Assembly: GCA_033764265.1 (NCBI GenBank)
Contig: JANRJB010000102.1
Coordinates: 1 to 24,109, forward strand
Length of the DNA stretch: 24,109 nt
Direction of reading: 5' to 3'
Source: VGEM01 sp033764265
Lineage (GTDB): Bacteria; Pseudomonadota; Alphaproteobacteria; Rhodospirillales; Rhodospirillaceae
The notes under the pieces were generated by a model. It did not search any database. It had not been told where the DNA came from and saw only the letters and a program-made list of their open reading frames with translations. Shown here piece by piece: positions 1-8,771 of the stretch (position 1 is its first letter; each line of letters opens with the position of its first letter). The position numbers and the translations under genes were made by a program.

Positions 1-76
1 CGGCCCAGTCGGTCGAGCCCTTCGGCAGACGCCTACCAGGCGTCGTCGTCAGCCGAAAGATAGCGTTCTTTTTCAC
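1..76 (-). CDS. brnA: BrnA-type antitoxin, N-terminal part only
   Basis: This is the first 25 codons of a gene that leaves the window at the left edge. It was read directly from the reverse strand: a GTG start at 76-74 opens MKKNAIFRL..., and the visible part ends in KGSTDWA. The motif (S/T)DWA near the N-terminus is typical of BrnA antitoxins, which neutralise BrnT and repress their own operon through a ribbon-helix-helix domain. The start lies inside the brnT coding region in another frame, giving a 44-nt overlap, with an AAAGG Shine-Dalgarno-like stretch at 86-90. Toxin first and antitoxin second is the usual brnTA order. The DNA-binding C-terminal part is outside the window, so the family call rests on position and the short motif. 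Confidence 0.62.
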   Translation of the reverse strand, partial: MKKNAIFRLTTTPGRRLPKGSTDWA

Positions 77-320
77 GTCGCGTCGCCTTTCGAGCCATGA
101 TGATGCGGCACGTATCGTCTCCGCGCATGGTGAATACCACGAACAGCAATGCCCGGGACGCGCGCCCAACGACGCGAACCCGCTCCTCGGCATAAGAAAA
201 CCGCGTGTCGACTTGCTCGACGCGGCGCTCGTCCTCGAGTGCCGCAATCGCATCGACGAAATCAACCTTGTGTTTCAGACGGTTTGCCGCAGCTTTCGCG
301 AGGTCCCACTCGTAATTCAT
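33..320 (-). CDS. brnT: BrnT family toxin
   Basis: A 95-residue protein of the BrnT family, ribonuclease toxins with a RelE-like fold that inhibit translation by cutting RNA. Family features in order are an N-terminal YEWD block (residues 3-6), KHKVDF (17-22), a central VRVVGR segment, LLFVVFTMRG in the core strand, and the C-terminal RIIMARKATRREKERY block. The length is normal for the family and nothing looks truncated. The ATG at 320 has no Shine-Dalgarno sequence; a TATGAT box ends six bases before it, so the message may be leaderless. The antitoxin start is nested in its 3' end. It lies on the same strand as gltDB, 52 bp downstream of gltB, but has its own promoter and operator. Confidence 0.85.
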   Translation of the reverse strand: MNYEWDLAKAAANRLKHKVDFVDAIAALEDERRVEQVDTRFSYAEERVRVVGRASRALLFVVFTMRGDDTCRIIMARKATRREKERYLSADDDAW

Positions 321-326
321 GCGCGG

Positions 327-348
327 ATCATACTACCGATAATCGGTA
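327..348 (-). promoter_or_regulatory. brnTA promoter with palindromic operator
   Basis: On the minus strand TATGAT (332-327) is a near-consensus -10 box placed six bases before the brnT ATG. Directly upstream lies a perfect palindrome, TACCGAT-A-ATCGGTA (334-348), in the position expected for the spacer of this promoter. A possible -35 (TTGCGG, 358-353) would need a long 20-bp spacer. BrnA-type proteins repress their own operons, so the palindrome is the likely operator; that role is inferred. Confidence 0.6.
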
Positions 349-372
349 CTGGCCGCAACCTGGCCTCGCCGT

Positions 373-3300
373 CTACGCCCTTAGTTCGGCCGCGCTCTCC
401 AGCCGCACCGGCACCTCGAGGCGGGCGAGCATCTCCTTCGGCACCACCTGCCAGAAGCGGCGCACCTCGCGGTCCCAGTTGACCAGCAGCTGCTCGGCCC
501 AGGGCGACGCGGTTTCCTTGAAGTGCTCCTGCACCAGGCCGCGCAGCAGCGTTTCGTAGTGGCCGACCTCGATGCGCTGGAAGATCACGCTGTCGGCATT
601 GACGCGGTGGCGGAAGGTGTCGTCGGCGTCGTGGACGAACGCCATGCCGCCGGTCATGCCGGCGCCGAAGTTGGCGCCGACCGGGCCCAGGATCGCCGCG
701 GTGCCGCCGGTCATGTATTCGCAGGCATTGGAGCCCGCGCCTTCCACCACCGTCACCGCGCCCGAGTTGCGCACGCAGAACCGCTCGCCGGCCTGGCCGG
801 CGGCGAACAACCGGCCGGCGGTCGCGCCGTACAGCACGGTGTTGCCGACGATGGTGTTGTCCTTCCACACGAAGGTCGACGAGGTGGTCGGCCGGATGAC
901 GATGGTCGCGCCCGACAGCCCCTTGCCGACGTAGTCGTTGGCGTCGCCCATCACTTCAAGCTTGAGCCCCTGAACTCCGAACGCGCCCAGCGACTGGCCG
1001 CACGAGCCCCGGAGCCGCACGGTGATATGGCCCGGCTGCAGCCCGGTCATGCCGTACTTGGTGACGATCATGTGGCTGAGCTTGGTGCCGATAGCGCGCA
1101 TGACGTTGGTGACGTTGTACGTCAGCTGCATCTTCTCGCCTTCTTCCAGCAACGGCCGGGCATCGGCGATCATCTGCGCGTCCAGCGTCTCTGGCACCTC
1201 GTTGCGGCCCTTGACGGTGTTGTGCATCGGCAGCCCGCCGGAATCGGGGCGCACCAGCAGCGGGTTCAGGTCGAGGTCGTCCAGGTGCGCGGCGCCCCGG
1301 TTGACCTGCTGCAGCAGGTCGGTACGGCCGATCACCTGGTTGAGTGAGGTGAAACCCAGTTCGGCCAGCACGTCGCGCACTTCCTCGGCGATGAAGCTGA
1401 ACAGGTTGACCACCTTTTCCGGCGTGCCGGTGAACTTTGCGCGCAGGTCAGGGTTCTGGGTGCACACGCCGACCGGGCAGGTGTTGGAATGGCACTGGCG
1501 CACCATGATGCAGCCCATGGCGATCAAGGACGCGGTGCCGATGCCGAATTCCTCCGCGCCCATCATCGCCGCCATCACCACATCGCGGCCGGTCTTGATG
1601 CCGCCGTCGGTGCGCAGCACGATGCGATGGCGCAGACGGTTCAGCGTCAGCACCTGATGCGCCTCGGTCAGGCCCATCTCCCACGGCAGGCCGGCGTACT
1701 TGATCGAGGTCTGCGGGCTGGCGCCGGTGCCGCCCGAATGGCCCGAGATCAGGATCACGTCTGCATTTGCTTTTGCGACGCCCGCTGCGATCGTGCCGAT
1801 GCCGGTGCGCGCCACCAGCTTCACGCACACCCGGGCTTTCGGATTGATCTGCTTCAGGTCGTAGATCAGCTGCGCCAGGTCCTCGATCGAATAGATGTCG
1901 TGGTGCGGCGGCGGCGAGATCAGCATCACGCCGGGCGTGGCGTGCCGCAACTTGGCGATCATCTCGGTGACCTTGAAGCCGGGCAACTGGCCGCCCTCGC
2001 CGGGCTTGGCGCCCTGGGCCACCTTGATCTCGATCTCGCGGCACTGGTTCAGGTACTCGGCGGTCACGCCGAAGCGGCCTGAGGCAATTTGCTTGATGGC
2101 CGAGTTGGCGTTGTCGCCGTTGGGGAACGGCCGGTAGCGCGCGCGGTCCTCGCCGCCTTCGCCCGAGTCCGACTTGGCACCGATGCGGTTCATGGCGATG
2201 TTGAGCGTGCCGTGCGCCTCGGGGCTGAGCGCGCCCAGCGACATGCCGGGCGTGACGAACCGCTTGCGGATTTCGGTGGTGCTTTCCACCTGCTCGGGCG
2301 CGAGCGGCTTGTTGACGCGCCGGAAGTCCAACAGGTCGCGCAGCCAGATCGGCGGCAGCTTGCGGATGCCTTCGGAGTATTTCAGGTAGGTCGCGTAGCT
2401 GTCGCGCTCCACCGCGCTTTGCAGCATGTGGATCAGCCGGCCGTCGTGGGCGTGGGCCTCGCCCGACTTGGCCCGCGCGCGATAGAAGCCGCCGACCGGC
2501 AGCGTGACGACGTTGCCGCGAAACGCCTTGGCGTGACTCTCCAGCACCTTCTTCTGCAGGCCGGCCAGGCCGATGCCCGAGATGCGCGACGGCATGCCGG
2601 GGAAAAACTCGGCCACCAGGGCGCGCGACAGCCCGACAGCCTCGAAGTTGTAGCCGCCGCGGTAAGAACTGATGACGGAAATGCCCATCTTGGACATCAC
2701 CTTGAGCAGCCCTTCGTTGATCGCCTTCTGATAGCGCTTCAGGCATTCGGCCAGCGATGCCTCGCCGAACAGTCCGCGCCGGTGGCGATCGGCGATCGCT
2801 TCCTCCGTCAGGTAGGCGTTGACGGTGGTGGCGCCGACGCCGATCAGCACCGCGAAATAGTGCACGTCCAGGCACTCGGCCGACCTGACGTTGAGCGACG
2901 TGAAGGTGCGCAGCTTCTGGCGGATCAGGTGGGTATGCACCGCACCGGCCGCCAGGATCATCGGAATGGCGGCGCGATCCTTGGCCACGTTCTCGTCGCT
3001 CAGCACGACGTGGGTCTTGCCGCCGCGCACGGCCAGCTCAGCCTCGGACTGGATGCGCAAGACCGCCTCGCGCAGCGCATTGGGCGCCGCGGTGGGGTCG
3101 GTCGGTACGGCGAAGGTGCAGTCGATGTCCGCGGCCGTGTCGGCGCCGTGGCGACGCATGTAGCTGCGCATCGCCAGGAACTGGGCGTTGGTCAGCATCG
3201 GGCTGGTCAGCTGCAGCAGATCGCACTGCTCCGGCGCTTCGTCCAGGATGTTGCCGAGATTGCCGAGCCGGGTGTTGAGCGTCATCACCCGGGTTTCGCG

Positions 3301-4965
3301 CAAGCTGTCGATCGGTGGATTGGTGACCTGGCTGAAGTTTTGCCTGAAAAAGTGGTGCAGGCCGCGGTAATTGTCGGACAGCACGGCGAGCGGCGTATCG
3401 TCGCCCATCGAACCGACCGCCTCTTTGCCGTCGGCCACCATCGGATGCAGGATCAGCTCCAGATCCTCCAGCGACAGCCCATAACTCGCCTGGCGGCGCA
3501 ACAGCTCCTCGCGGCCGAATGACGGCTGCGCCGGCTCGCCCGACTTGATGATGGAGTCGAGGTGCGTGGTGCGCGAAATCCACTCGGCATAGGGCGCCTG
3601 CCCAGCCAGCAGGTCCTTGATCTCGCGGTCGTGGTAGAACTTGGCGTTTTGCAGGTCGACCGCGATCATCTCGCCGGGGCCGACACGGCCCTTCTCGATC
3701 ACGTTGGCGTTGGGCACCTTCACCATGCCGGTCTCGGAACCGACGATCAGCAGGTTGTCGGTGGTCAGCGTGTAGCGCATCGGCCTGAGGCCGTTGCGGT
3801 CCATGAAGCCGATCACCCAGCGCCCATCGGTGGCGCACATGGCGGCCGGGCCGTCCCACGGCTCCATCACGGCATTGCAGTAGCCGAACAGCGCGCGATG
3901 CGGCTCGGGCATCACGGCGTTGTTGCCGATGCTTTCCGGCACCAGCATGCAGCGCACCATGGGTGCTGCGCGGCCGGCGCGGCACATCAGCTCGAACACG
4001 TTGTCGAGCGTGGCGGAGTCCGAGCCGCCCGGCTGGATGATCGGCTTGATCTCCTCGATCGCCTCGCCGAACGACGGATGATCCAGGCGGCATTCGTGCG
4101 CCTTCATCCAGTTGATGTTGCCGAGCAGCGTGTTGATCTCGCCGTTGTGGGCCAGCATGCGGAACGGCTGCGCCAGCCGCCAGGTCGGGAACGTGTTGGT
4201 GGAATAGCGCTGGTGATAGATGGCGAACGAACTGACGAACCGCGCGTCCAGAAGATCGGGATAGAACGCGGTCAGCTGCTCGGCCAGAAACATGCCCTTG
4301 TAGATGATCGACCGGCACGACAGCGAGCAGATGTAGAAATCGACGATGTTGGAGTCTTTCACCCGCTTCTCGATGCGCCGGCGCACGACGAACAGGTCGC
4401 GTTCCAGGTCGTCGCCGGAAAGCCCGCGCTGATTGGCCACCATGATCTGTTCGATCTCGGGGCGGGTGGCGTTGGCCTTCTCGCCGATCACCGCGATGTC
4501 CACCGGCACCTGGCGCCAGCCGTAGATGTAGTAGCCGGCGGCCAGCATCTCGCTTTCCACCACGGTGCGGCAGGTTTCCTGGGCGCCGAGGTCCGACTTG
4601 GGCAGGAACACCATGCCCACCGCCAGAACGGTTTCGGACGGCAGCGAATGGCCGATGGCGGTGACATGGGCGCGGAAGAAGTCCTGCGGGATCTGGATGT
4701 GGATGCCCGCGCCGTCGCCGGTTTTCCCGTCGGCGTCGACCGCGCCGCGGTGATAGAGCACCTTCAACGCGGCGATGCCGGCTTCCACCACCTCGCGGCG
4801 CGGCCGGCCGTCGATGGCCACCACCATGCCGACGCCGCAGGCGTCATGTTCCTGCGCCGGGTCGTAGGCGTGCCCGGCCTGGAGCGCGGCGACGTTGTCG
4901 GCATATCGCTGGACGAACGTCGCGCCGTCTTCGTGCTGCGGGGCCGGTTCGAACTGATCGTTCAT
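373..4965 (-). CDS. gltB: Glutamate synthase [NADPH], large (alpha) subunit
   Basis: GltB (1530 aa) makes two glutamates from glutamine and 2-oxoglutarate using electrons passed from GltD; it is the GOGAT half of cytosolic ammonia assimilation. The N-terminal glutaminase domain follows a 42-residue propeptide: Cys43 in DACGVG (codon 4839-4837) is the expected Ntn nucleophile exposed by processing. Next come the central domain, the FMN-binding synthase domain (roughly 830-1220) and the C-terminal beta-helix, rich in G-x-x-G repeats. Cys1152, Cys1158 and Cys1163 (C-x5-C-x4-C) are the expected 3Fe-4S ligands. Length and motifs match bacterial alpha subunits. An AAGGA precedes the ATG by eight bases. 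It follows gltD by 24 bp on the same strand, so the two are almost certainly cotranscribed. Confidence 0.98.
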   Translation of the reverse strand: MNDQFEPAPQHEDGATFVQRYADNVAALQAGHAYDPAQEHDACGVGMVVAIDGRPRREVVEAGIAALKVLYHRGAVDADGKTGDGAGIHIQIPQDFFRAHVTAIGHSLPSETVLAVGMVFLPKSDLGAQETCRTVVESEMLAAGYYIYGWRQVPVDIAVIGEKANATRPEIEQIMVANQRGLSGDDLERDLFVVRRRIEKRVKDSNIVDFYICSLSCRSIIYKGMFLAEQLTAFYPDLLDARFVSSFAIYHQRYSTNTFPTWRLAQPFRMLAHNGEINTLLGNINWMKAHECRLDHPSFGEAIEEIKPIIQPGGSDSATLDNVFELMCRAGRAAPMVRCMLVPESIGNNAVMPEPHRALFGYCNAVMEPWDGPAAMCATDGRWVIGFMDRNGLRPMRYTLTTDNLLIVGSETGMVKVPNANVIEKGRVGPGEMIAVDLQNAKFYHDREIKDLLAGQAPYAEWISRTTHLDSIIKSGEPAQPSFGREELLRRQASYGLSLEDLELILHPMVADGKEAVGSMGDDTPLAVLSDNYRGLHHFFRQNFSQVTNPPIDSLRETRVMTLNTRLGNLGNILDEAPEQCDLLQLTSPMLTNAQFLAMRSYMRRHGADTAADIDCTFAVPTDPTAAPNALREAVLRIQSEAELAVRGGKTHVVLSDENVAKDRAAIPMILAAGAVHTHLIRQKLRTFTSLNVRSAECLDVHYFAVLIGVGATTVNAYLTEEAIADRHRRGLFGEASLAECLKRYQKAINEGLLKVMSKMGISVISSYRGGYNFEAVGLSRALVAEFFPGMPSRISGIGLAGLQKKVLESHAKAFRGNVVTLPVGGFYRARAKSGEAHAHDGRLIHMLQSAVERDSYATYLKYSEGIRKLPPIWLRDLLDFRRVNKPLAPEQVESTTEIRKRFVTPGMSLGALSPEAHGTLNIAMNRIGAKSDSGEGGEDRARYRPFPNGDNANSAIKQIASGRFGVTAEYLNQCREIEIKVAQGAKPGEGGQLPGFKVTEMIAKLRHATPGVMLISPPPHHDIYSIEDLAQLIYDLKQINPKARVCVKLVARTGIGTIAAGVAKANADVILISGHSGGTGASPQTSIKYAGLPWEMGLTEAHQVLTLNRLRHRIVLRTDGGIKTGRDVVMAAMMGAEEFGIGTASLIAMGCIMVRQCHSNTCPVGVCTQNPDLRAKFTGTPEKVVNLFSFIAEEVRDVLAELGFTSLNQVIGRTDLLQQVNRGAAHLDDLDLNPLLVRPDSGGLPMHNTVKGRNEVPETLDAQMIADARPLLEEGEKMQLTYNVTNVMRAIGTKLSHMIVTKYGMTGLQPGHITVRLRGSCGQSLGAFGVQGLKLEVMGDANDYVGKGLSGATIVIRPTTSSTFVWKDNTIVGNTVLYGATAGRLFAAGQAGERFCVRNSGAVTVVEGAGSNACEYMTGGTAAILGPVGANFGAGMTGGMAFVHDADDTFRHRVNADSVIFQRIEVGHYETLLRGLVQEHFKETASPWAEQLLVNWDREVRRFWQVVPKEMLARLEVPVRLESAAELRA

Positions 4966-4989
4966 GGTCGTGGTCCTTGGTTGCCCGGG

Positions 4990-6543
4990 TCAGGACGCCT
5001 TGCGCAGCTTGGCCGGATCGGCCGCAGGTTTGCGGGCCGCGGACTTGGCTGATTGCTGGGCCGGCTGCTGGGCCGCGGGCTGACGCGACTGCTGCGCCGA
5101 CAGATAGGCGTGCATGCTGGCGGCGGCGTCGCGGCCGTCGCGGATCGCCCACACCACCAGCGACGCACCGCGCACGATGTCGCCGGCGGCGAACACGCCG
5201 TCCATGGTCGTCATCTGGGTCTTGAAATCGATCTTGAGCGTGCCCCAGCGCGTGAGCCCGAGCGCCGGCTCGCCGAACAAGCCGGGGATGTCTTCGGGGT
5301 CGAAGCCCAGCGCCTCGATCACCATGTCGGCCGGAATCACGAACTGCGAACCCTCGACCTCCTCGGGCTTGGCGCGGCCCGAGGAATCGGGCGTGCCCAG
5401 GCGCATGCGCACCGCGCGCACGGCGGTGACGCGGTTGCCAGCGTCGTGCAGCACCGCCTCGGGCGCCGATTGCCAGACGAATTCGACGCCTTCCTCGATC
5501 GCATTCGATACTTCGCGCTGCGAGCCGGGCATATTGTCGCGGTCGCGGCGGTACAGGCACTTCACCGACTTCGCGCCCTGGCGCACGGCGGTGCGCACGC
5601 AGTCCATGGCGGTGTCGCCGCCGCCGATCACCACCACGGTCTTGCCGGCGGCGTTGAGCAGGCCGGTGTCGAACGCGGGCACGGCGTCGCCGAGCCCATT
5701 GCGGTTGGCCGCGGTCAGGTAGGTCATCGCCTTCAGGACGCCGGTGGCACCGACGCCGGGGCAGGCCAGCGCGCGGGCCTTGTAGACCCCGGTGGCGATC
5801 AGCACCGCGTCGTGCTTGCGGCGCAGGTCGGCGAAGCTGACGGTGCGGCCGACTTCGACGTTGCGGTGAATGACAACGCGGCTGTCCTCCAGCAGCTTGA
5901 CGCGGCGCGCCACCACCTCTTTCTCCAGCTTGAAGTTGGGAATGCCGTAGATCAGCAAGCCGCCGGCGCGGTCGTAGCGGTCGTAAATCTCGACCTGATA
6001 GCCCAGCTTGCGCAGCTCCTCGGCCGCGGCCATGCCGCCCGGCCCGGCGCCGACGATGCCGACCGTTTGGGTGCGCTCGACCTCGGGCACCACCGGCCTG
6101 ACCCAGCCGCGCTGCCAGGCGGTGTCGGTGATGTACTTCTCGACCGCGCCGATCGTCACGGTGCCGTGCTTGGATTGCTCCAACACGCAGTTGCCTTCGC
6201 ACAGCCGGTCCTGCGGACAAATGCGCCCGCACACTTCGGGCATGTTGTTGGTGGCCGACGACAGCGCGTAGGCCTCTTCCAGCCGGCCTTCCGCCACCAG
6301 CTTGAGCCAATCGGGGATGTTGTTCTGCACCGGGCAGTGCACCTGGCAGAACGGAATGCCGCATTGTTCACAGCGCGAGGCTTGCTCGGCGGCGGCCTCG
6401 GGCGCGTATTGGGCATAGATCTCGTCGAAGTCCTTGCGGCGTTGGGCGGCGGGGCGCTTGTCGGGCAACGCGCCCGGCAGCGCGATGAACTGCAGCATCT
6501 CGCGCGGGCGGGTCGGGCCCGCCGGGGTCTGTTCGGTGCTCAT
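4990..6543 (-). CDS. gltD: Glutamate synthase [NADPH], small (beta) subunit
   Basis: GltD (517 aa) oxidises NADPH on its FAD and passes electrons to GltB. The N-terminal ferredoxin-like region has two cysteine groups, C58/C61/C66/C70 and C105/C109/C115/C119, for the low-potential 4Fe-4S centres at the subunit interface. GAGPGG (165-170) is the FAD Rossmann motif, GGGDTA (307-312) the NADPH-binding motif, and GDIVRGA (455-461) the second FAD contact. The last ~36 residues (from about 482) are a low-complexity tail of Gln, Ala, Ser, Pro and Lys beyond the usual end of the family. GGAGG (6556-6552) sits eight bases before the ATG. It is first in the operon, opposite to E. coli gltBD. Confidence 0.97.
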   Translation of the reverse strand: MSTEQTPAGPTRPREMLQFIALPGALPDKRPAAQRRKDFDEIYAQYAPEAAAEQASRCEQCGIPFCQVHCPVQNNIPDWLKLVAEGRLEEAYALSSATNNMPEVCGRICPQDRLCEGNCVLEQSKHGTVTIGAVEKYITDTAWQRGWVRPVVPEVERTQTVGIVGAGPGGMAAAEELRKLGYQVEIYDRYDRAGGLLIYGIPNFKLEKEVVARRVKLLEDSRVVIHRNVEVGRTVSFADLRRKHDAVLIATGVYKARALACPGVGATGVLKAMTYLTAANRNGLGDAVPAFDTGLLNAAGKTVVVIGGGDTAMDCVRTAVRQGAKSVKCLYRRDRDNMPGSQREVSNAIEEGVEFVWQSAPEAVLHDAGNRVTAVRAVRMRLGTPDSSGRAKPEEVEGSQFVIPADMVIEALGFDPEDIPGLFGEPALGLTRWGTLKIDFKTQMTTMDGVFAAGDIVRGASLVVWAIRDGRDAAASMHAYLSAQQSRQPAAQQPAQQSAKSAARKPAADPAKLRKAS

Positions 6544-6613
6544 GGTCCGCGCCTCCGATCAAATGGCTGCCGGGGCTGACCCGGATGCGCCCCTTAACGG
6601 AGCGCCCGGTCCG

Positions 6614-6678
6614 ATACCAGCAAAACTTCGGTGATAGGTCAATAATGTTGCCGCACTTGGAGCGATCGACTAGGTCAA
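6614..6678 (-). promoter_or_regulatory. Candidate gltDB control region with TTGACCTA direct repeat
   Basis: The 295 bp between gltD and uppP hold no gene. On the minus strand TTGACCTA occurs twice, at 6678-6671 and 6642-6635, 36 bp apart. The proximal copy supplies a -35-like TTGACC, followed after 17 bp by TGGTAT (6619-6614), a weak -10. The repeats could be regulator half-sites or alternative -35 elements. The gltDB start is not fixed by sequence alone. Confidence 0.3.
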
Positions 6679-6760
6679 CCCTCAATTTTCTGTAGGGCTC
6701 TATCGATAATCCTGCTCACATAGGTCGCATGTTTGTACTATTTGAGGCGATTCGGCCCCC

Positions 6761-6789
6761 TTGGGGACCTCCGAGTCGGATGGTATAAG
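6761..6789 (+). promoter_or_regulatory. Probable sigma-70 promoter of uppP
   Basis: TTGGGG (6761-6766) and TATAAG (6784-6789) are separated by 17 bp. Transcription would start near 6796, leaving a leader of about 43 nt before the uppP ribosome binding site. This placement also argues against translation from the upstream in-frame TTG at 6761. Confidence 0.5.
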
Positions 6790-6838
6790 GTCGCAAAATC
6801 AAGCAGTTGGACTGCGGCCGCAAGGCAGGGGAAATCGT

Positions 6839-7648
6839 TTGGCGCTGACGCAGATCATCGTCCTGGCTGTGATCCAGGGCCTGACCGAGTTTCTGCCCGT
6901 CAGTTCGTCCGGCCACCTTGCCCTGGTGCCGATGCTGACCGGTTGGCCCGACCAGGGCCTGACCATGGACGTGGCGGTCCATGTCGGCACCATGTTCGCC
7001 GTGATCCTGTATTTCTGGCGCGACCTGTGGGCGATGCTGACCGGTCTGGCGCGCGCCGCCCGCGGCAAGCGCGACCCCATGGCCAAGCTGGCGGTGCAGA
7101 TCGCGGTGGCGACCATCCCGGTGCTGGGCGCGGCCTACCTGTTCGAGAAATACGTCAGCGACGCCGTGCGGGCGATGAAAGTGATCGGCTGGGCCACGCT
7201 GGGCTACGGCCTCTTGCTCTACGCCGTCGACCGCATGTGCATGACGGTCAAGAAAGTCGAGCACGCCGGTTACGTCGACACGCTCCTGATCGGCATGGCG
7301 CAGATCTTGGCGCTGGTGCCCGGCACCAGCCGCTCGGGCATCACCATGACCGTGGCCCGGCTGCTGGGCTACGAGCGGCCCGAAGCGGCGCGGCTGTCGT
7401 TCCTGTTGTCGATTCCCACCATCGCCGCCGGCGGGCTGTGGGTCGTGCTGCAGTTGATGGAAGCGCAAGACACGACGCTGACCAACGACGTGCTGATCGG
7501 CATGGCGCTGTCGTTCGCGACCGGCTTCTTGGCCATCGCCTTCATGATGGCATGGCTGCGCCGGTCGACCTTCACGCCGTTCGTGATCTATCGCGTGATA
7601 TTGGGCGGCGTGGTGCTGGCCATCGCCTACGGTTACGTCGAGCTTTAG
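6839..7648 (+). CDS. uppP: Undecaprenyl-diphosphatase UppP (BacA family)
   Basis: An integral membrane phosphatase of 269 aa that converts undecaprenyl diphosphate to undecaprenyl phosphate, recycling the lipid carrier for peptidoglycan and other envelope polymers; extra copies are known to give bacitracin resistance. The first family motif is GLTEFLP (Glu17) followed by SSSGH (His26); the second is PGTSRSG (161-167, Arg165). These match the catalytic regions of E. coli UppP. Several hydrophobic helices follow. The TTG at 6839 is chosen because AGGGGA (6827-6832) lies six bases upstream and the family N-terminus begins there; a longer in-frame reading from 6761 adds a polar, unrelated segment. 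Its stop overlaps the stop of the convergent SDR gene. Confidence 0.93.
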   Translation: MALTQIIVLAVIQGLTEFLPVSSSGHLALVPMLTGWPDQGLTMDVAVHVGTMFAVILYFWRDLWAMLTGLARAARGKRDPMAKLAVQIAVATIPVLGAAYLFEKYVSDAVRAMKVIGWATLGYGLLLYAVDRMCMTVKKVEHAGYVDTLLIGMAQILALVPGTSRSGITMTVARLLGYERPEAARLSFLLSIPTIAAGGLWVVLQLMEAQDTTLTNDVLIGMALSFATGFLAIAFMMAWLRRSTFTPFVIYRVILGGVVLAIAYGYVEL

Positions 7649-8643
7649 CGCGTTGCCGCGCGAACGCGCTTGTTTTGCTGGACCGGGCGGAAGCGCTTGA
7701 GATAGCCGGGCACAATGGCCTCGACCGTGGTCGGCGCGATGCCGAAGGCCGCGAGCCCCGGCTTCCTGCCGGCGCCGACGTTTCCGAGTTTCAAGAGTTT
7801 CACCTGATCGGGCGTGATCAACGGCGGCCACAGCGGCACGACCTTGGCGAACAGGTCGGCCAGCACCGCCTGGATTTCGGCGGCCACGAAGGGCATTCCC
7901 GCGATCCACCGCTTGCGCAGGGTTTCGCGGTTGACGATCTCGAGCACGCTGCGCATGTCGTAGACGCGCGGGCCCACCAGTTCGTAGGTCACCCCGACAT
8001 GGCCGTCACCCGCGAGCGCCGCGGCCATGGCCGCGGCCACATCGCCGACGTAAACCGGCTGGAATCTGGGACCGCCGCCGCCTTCGGCGTGGGGCACGAT
8101 GTCGGTGAAATACGGCAGCACCGGCGAGATTTGCGCCATGCGGCCGAACAGGTTGAAGAACCCGTCTTCGGGCCCGAACACCACGCTCGGCCGCATGATG
8201 GTGGCGCGCGGGAACGCCTGTTTGACCGCCGCCTCGCCCGCCGCCTTCGAGCGCGCGTAGGCCGACGGCGAGTGCGCGTCGGCGCCGAACGCGGACATGT
8301 GCACAAGGTGCGTGGCGCCGGCGGCGGCGGCCGCCATCGCGACATTTCGCGCGCCGTCGGCGTGAACGGCCTGGAACGTGCGCGCGCCGCGTTCGAACAG
8401 GATGCCCACCAGATTGACGACGCCGTCCGCGCCGTCCACCGCGCGGGCGACGGCGGCCGGATCGGTGACGCTGGCCGGCGCGAACGCGATCTGGCCCAGG
8501 TCGCCGGCGGTCTTGAGAAACAGCGCGCGTTCGGTGTCGCGCACCGCCACGCGCACCCGGCAGCCCTGCGCGGCCAATAGCCGCACCAGATAGCGGCCGA
8601 TGAAGCCCGAGCCGCCGAACACCGTGATCAAGCGATCCGCCAT
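7645..8643 (-). CDS. NDUFA9-type SDR family NAD(P)-binding protein
   Basis: A 332-aa extended/atypical short-chain dehydrogenase-fold protein resembling the complex I accessory subunit NDUFA9, a common single gene in Alphaproteobacteria. GGSGFIG (residues 10-16) is the Rossmann nucleotide-binding loop; SAFG and the YARSK stretch carry Ser and Tyr-x3-Lys positions of the SDR active site; FQPVYVGDVA is typical of the NDUFA9/NmrA-like branch. Association with respiratory complex I is known for mitochondrial and some bacterial relatives and is only inferred here. The ATG at 8643 is chosen over one 15 codons upstream because the Rossmann strand starts right after it and an AGGG lies close upstream. 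It ends in a 4-bp tail-to-tail overlap with uppP. Confidence 0.85.
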   Translation of the reverse strand: MADRLITVFGGSGFIGRYLVRLLAAQGCRVRVAVRDTERALFLKTAGDLGQIAFAPASVTDPAAVARAVDGADGVVNLVGILFERGARTFQAVHADGARNVAMAAAAAGATHLVHMSAFGADAHSPSAYARSKAAGEAAVKQAFPRATIMRPSVVFGPEDGFFNLFGRMAQISPVLPYFTDIVPHAEGGGGPRFQPVYVGDVAAAMAAALAGDGHVGVTYELVGPRVYDMRSVLEIVNRETLRKRWIAGMPFVAAEIQAVLADLFAKVVPLWPPLITPDQVKLLKLGNVGAGRKPGLAAFGIAPTTVEAIVPGYLKRFRPVQQNKRVRAATR

Positions 8644-8771
8644 TGAGCCCTGATCCGCGCCGAGAGTGGTTGCGCCGATCACTGGCACAGATCACCCGAA
8701 CAGGCAACACGGGGTTGATATCGCTTGCGTATTCCGGGGCTTAGCGGGCCGCAGCCCGATCCGGCCGCGCG

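Noticed and set aside
5053..6579. Long plus-strand open frame opposite gltD (and a similar one at 3562-5052 opposite gltB)
   Set aside because: Their composition is His/Arg/Gly/Ala-rich with no domain; such frames are usual on the strand opposite GC-rich genes, and GltD and GltB are clear.
6761..6838. N-terminal extension of UppP from an upstream TTG
   Set aside because: The extension is polar and unlike the family. The TTG at 6761 is better read as a -35 box, and AGGGGA supports the start at 6839.
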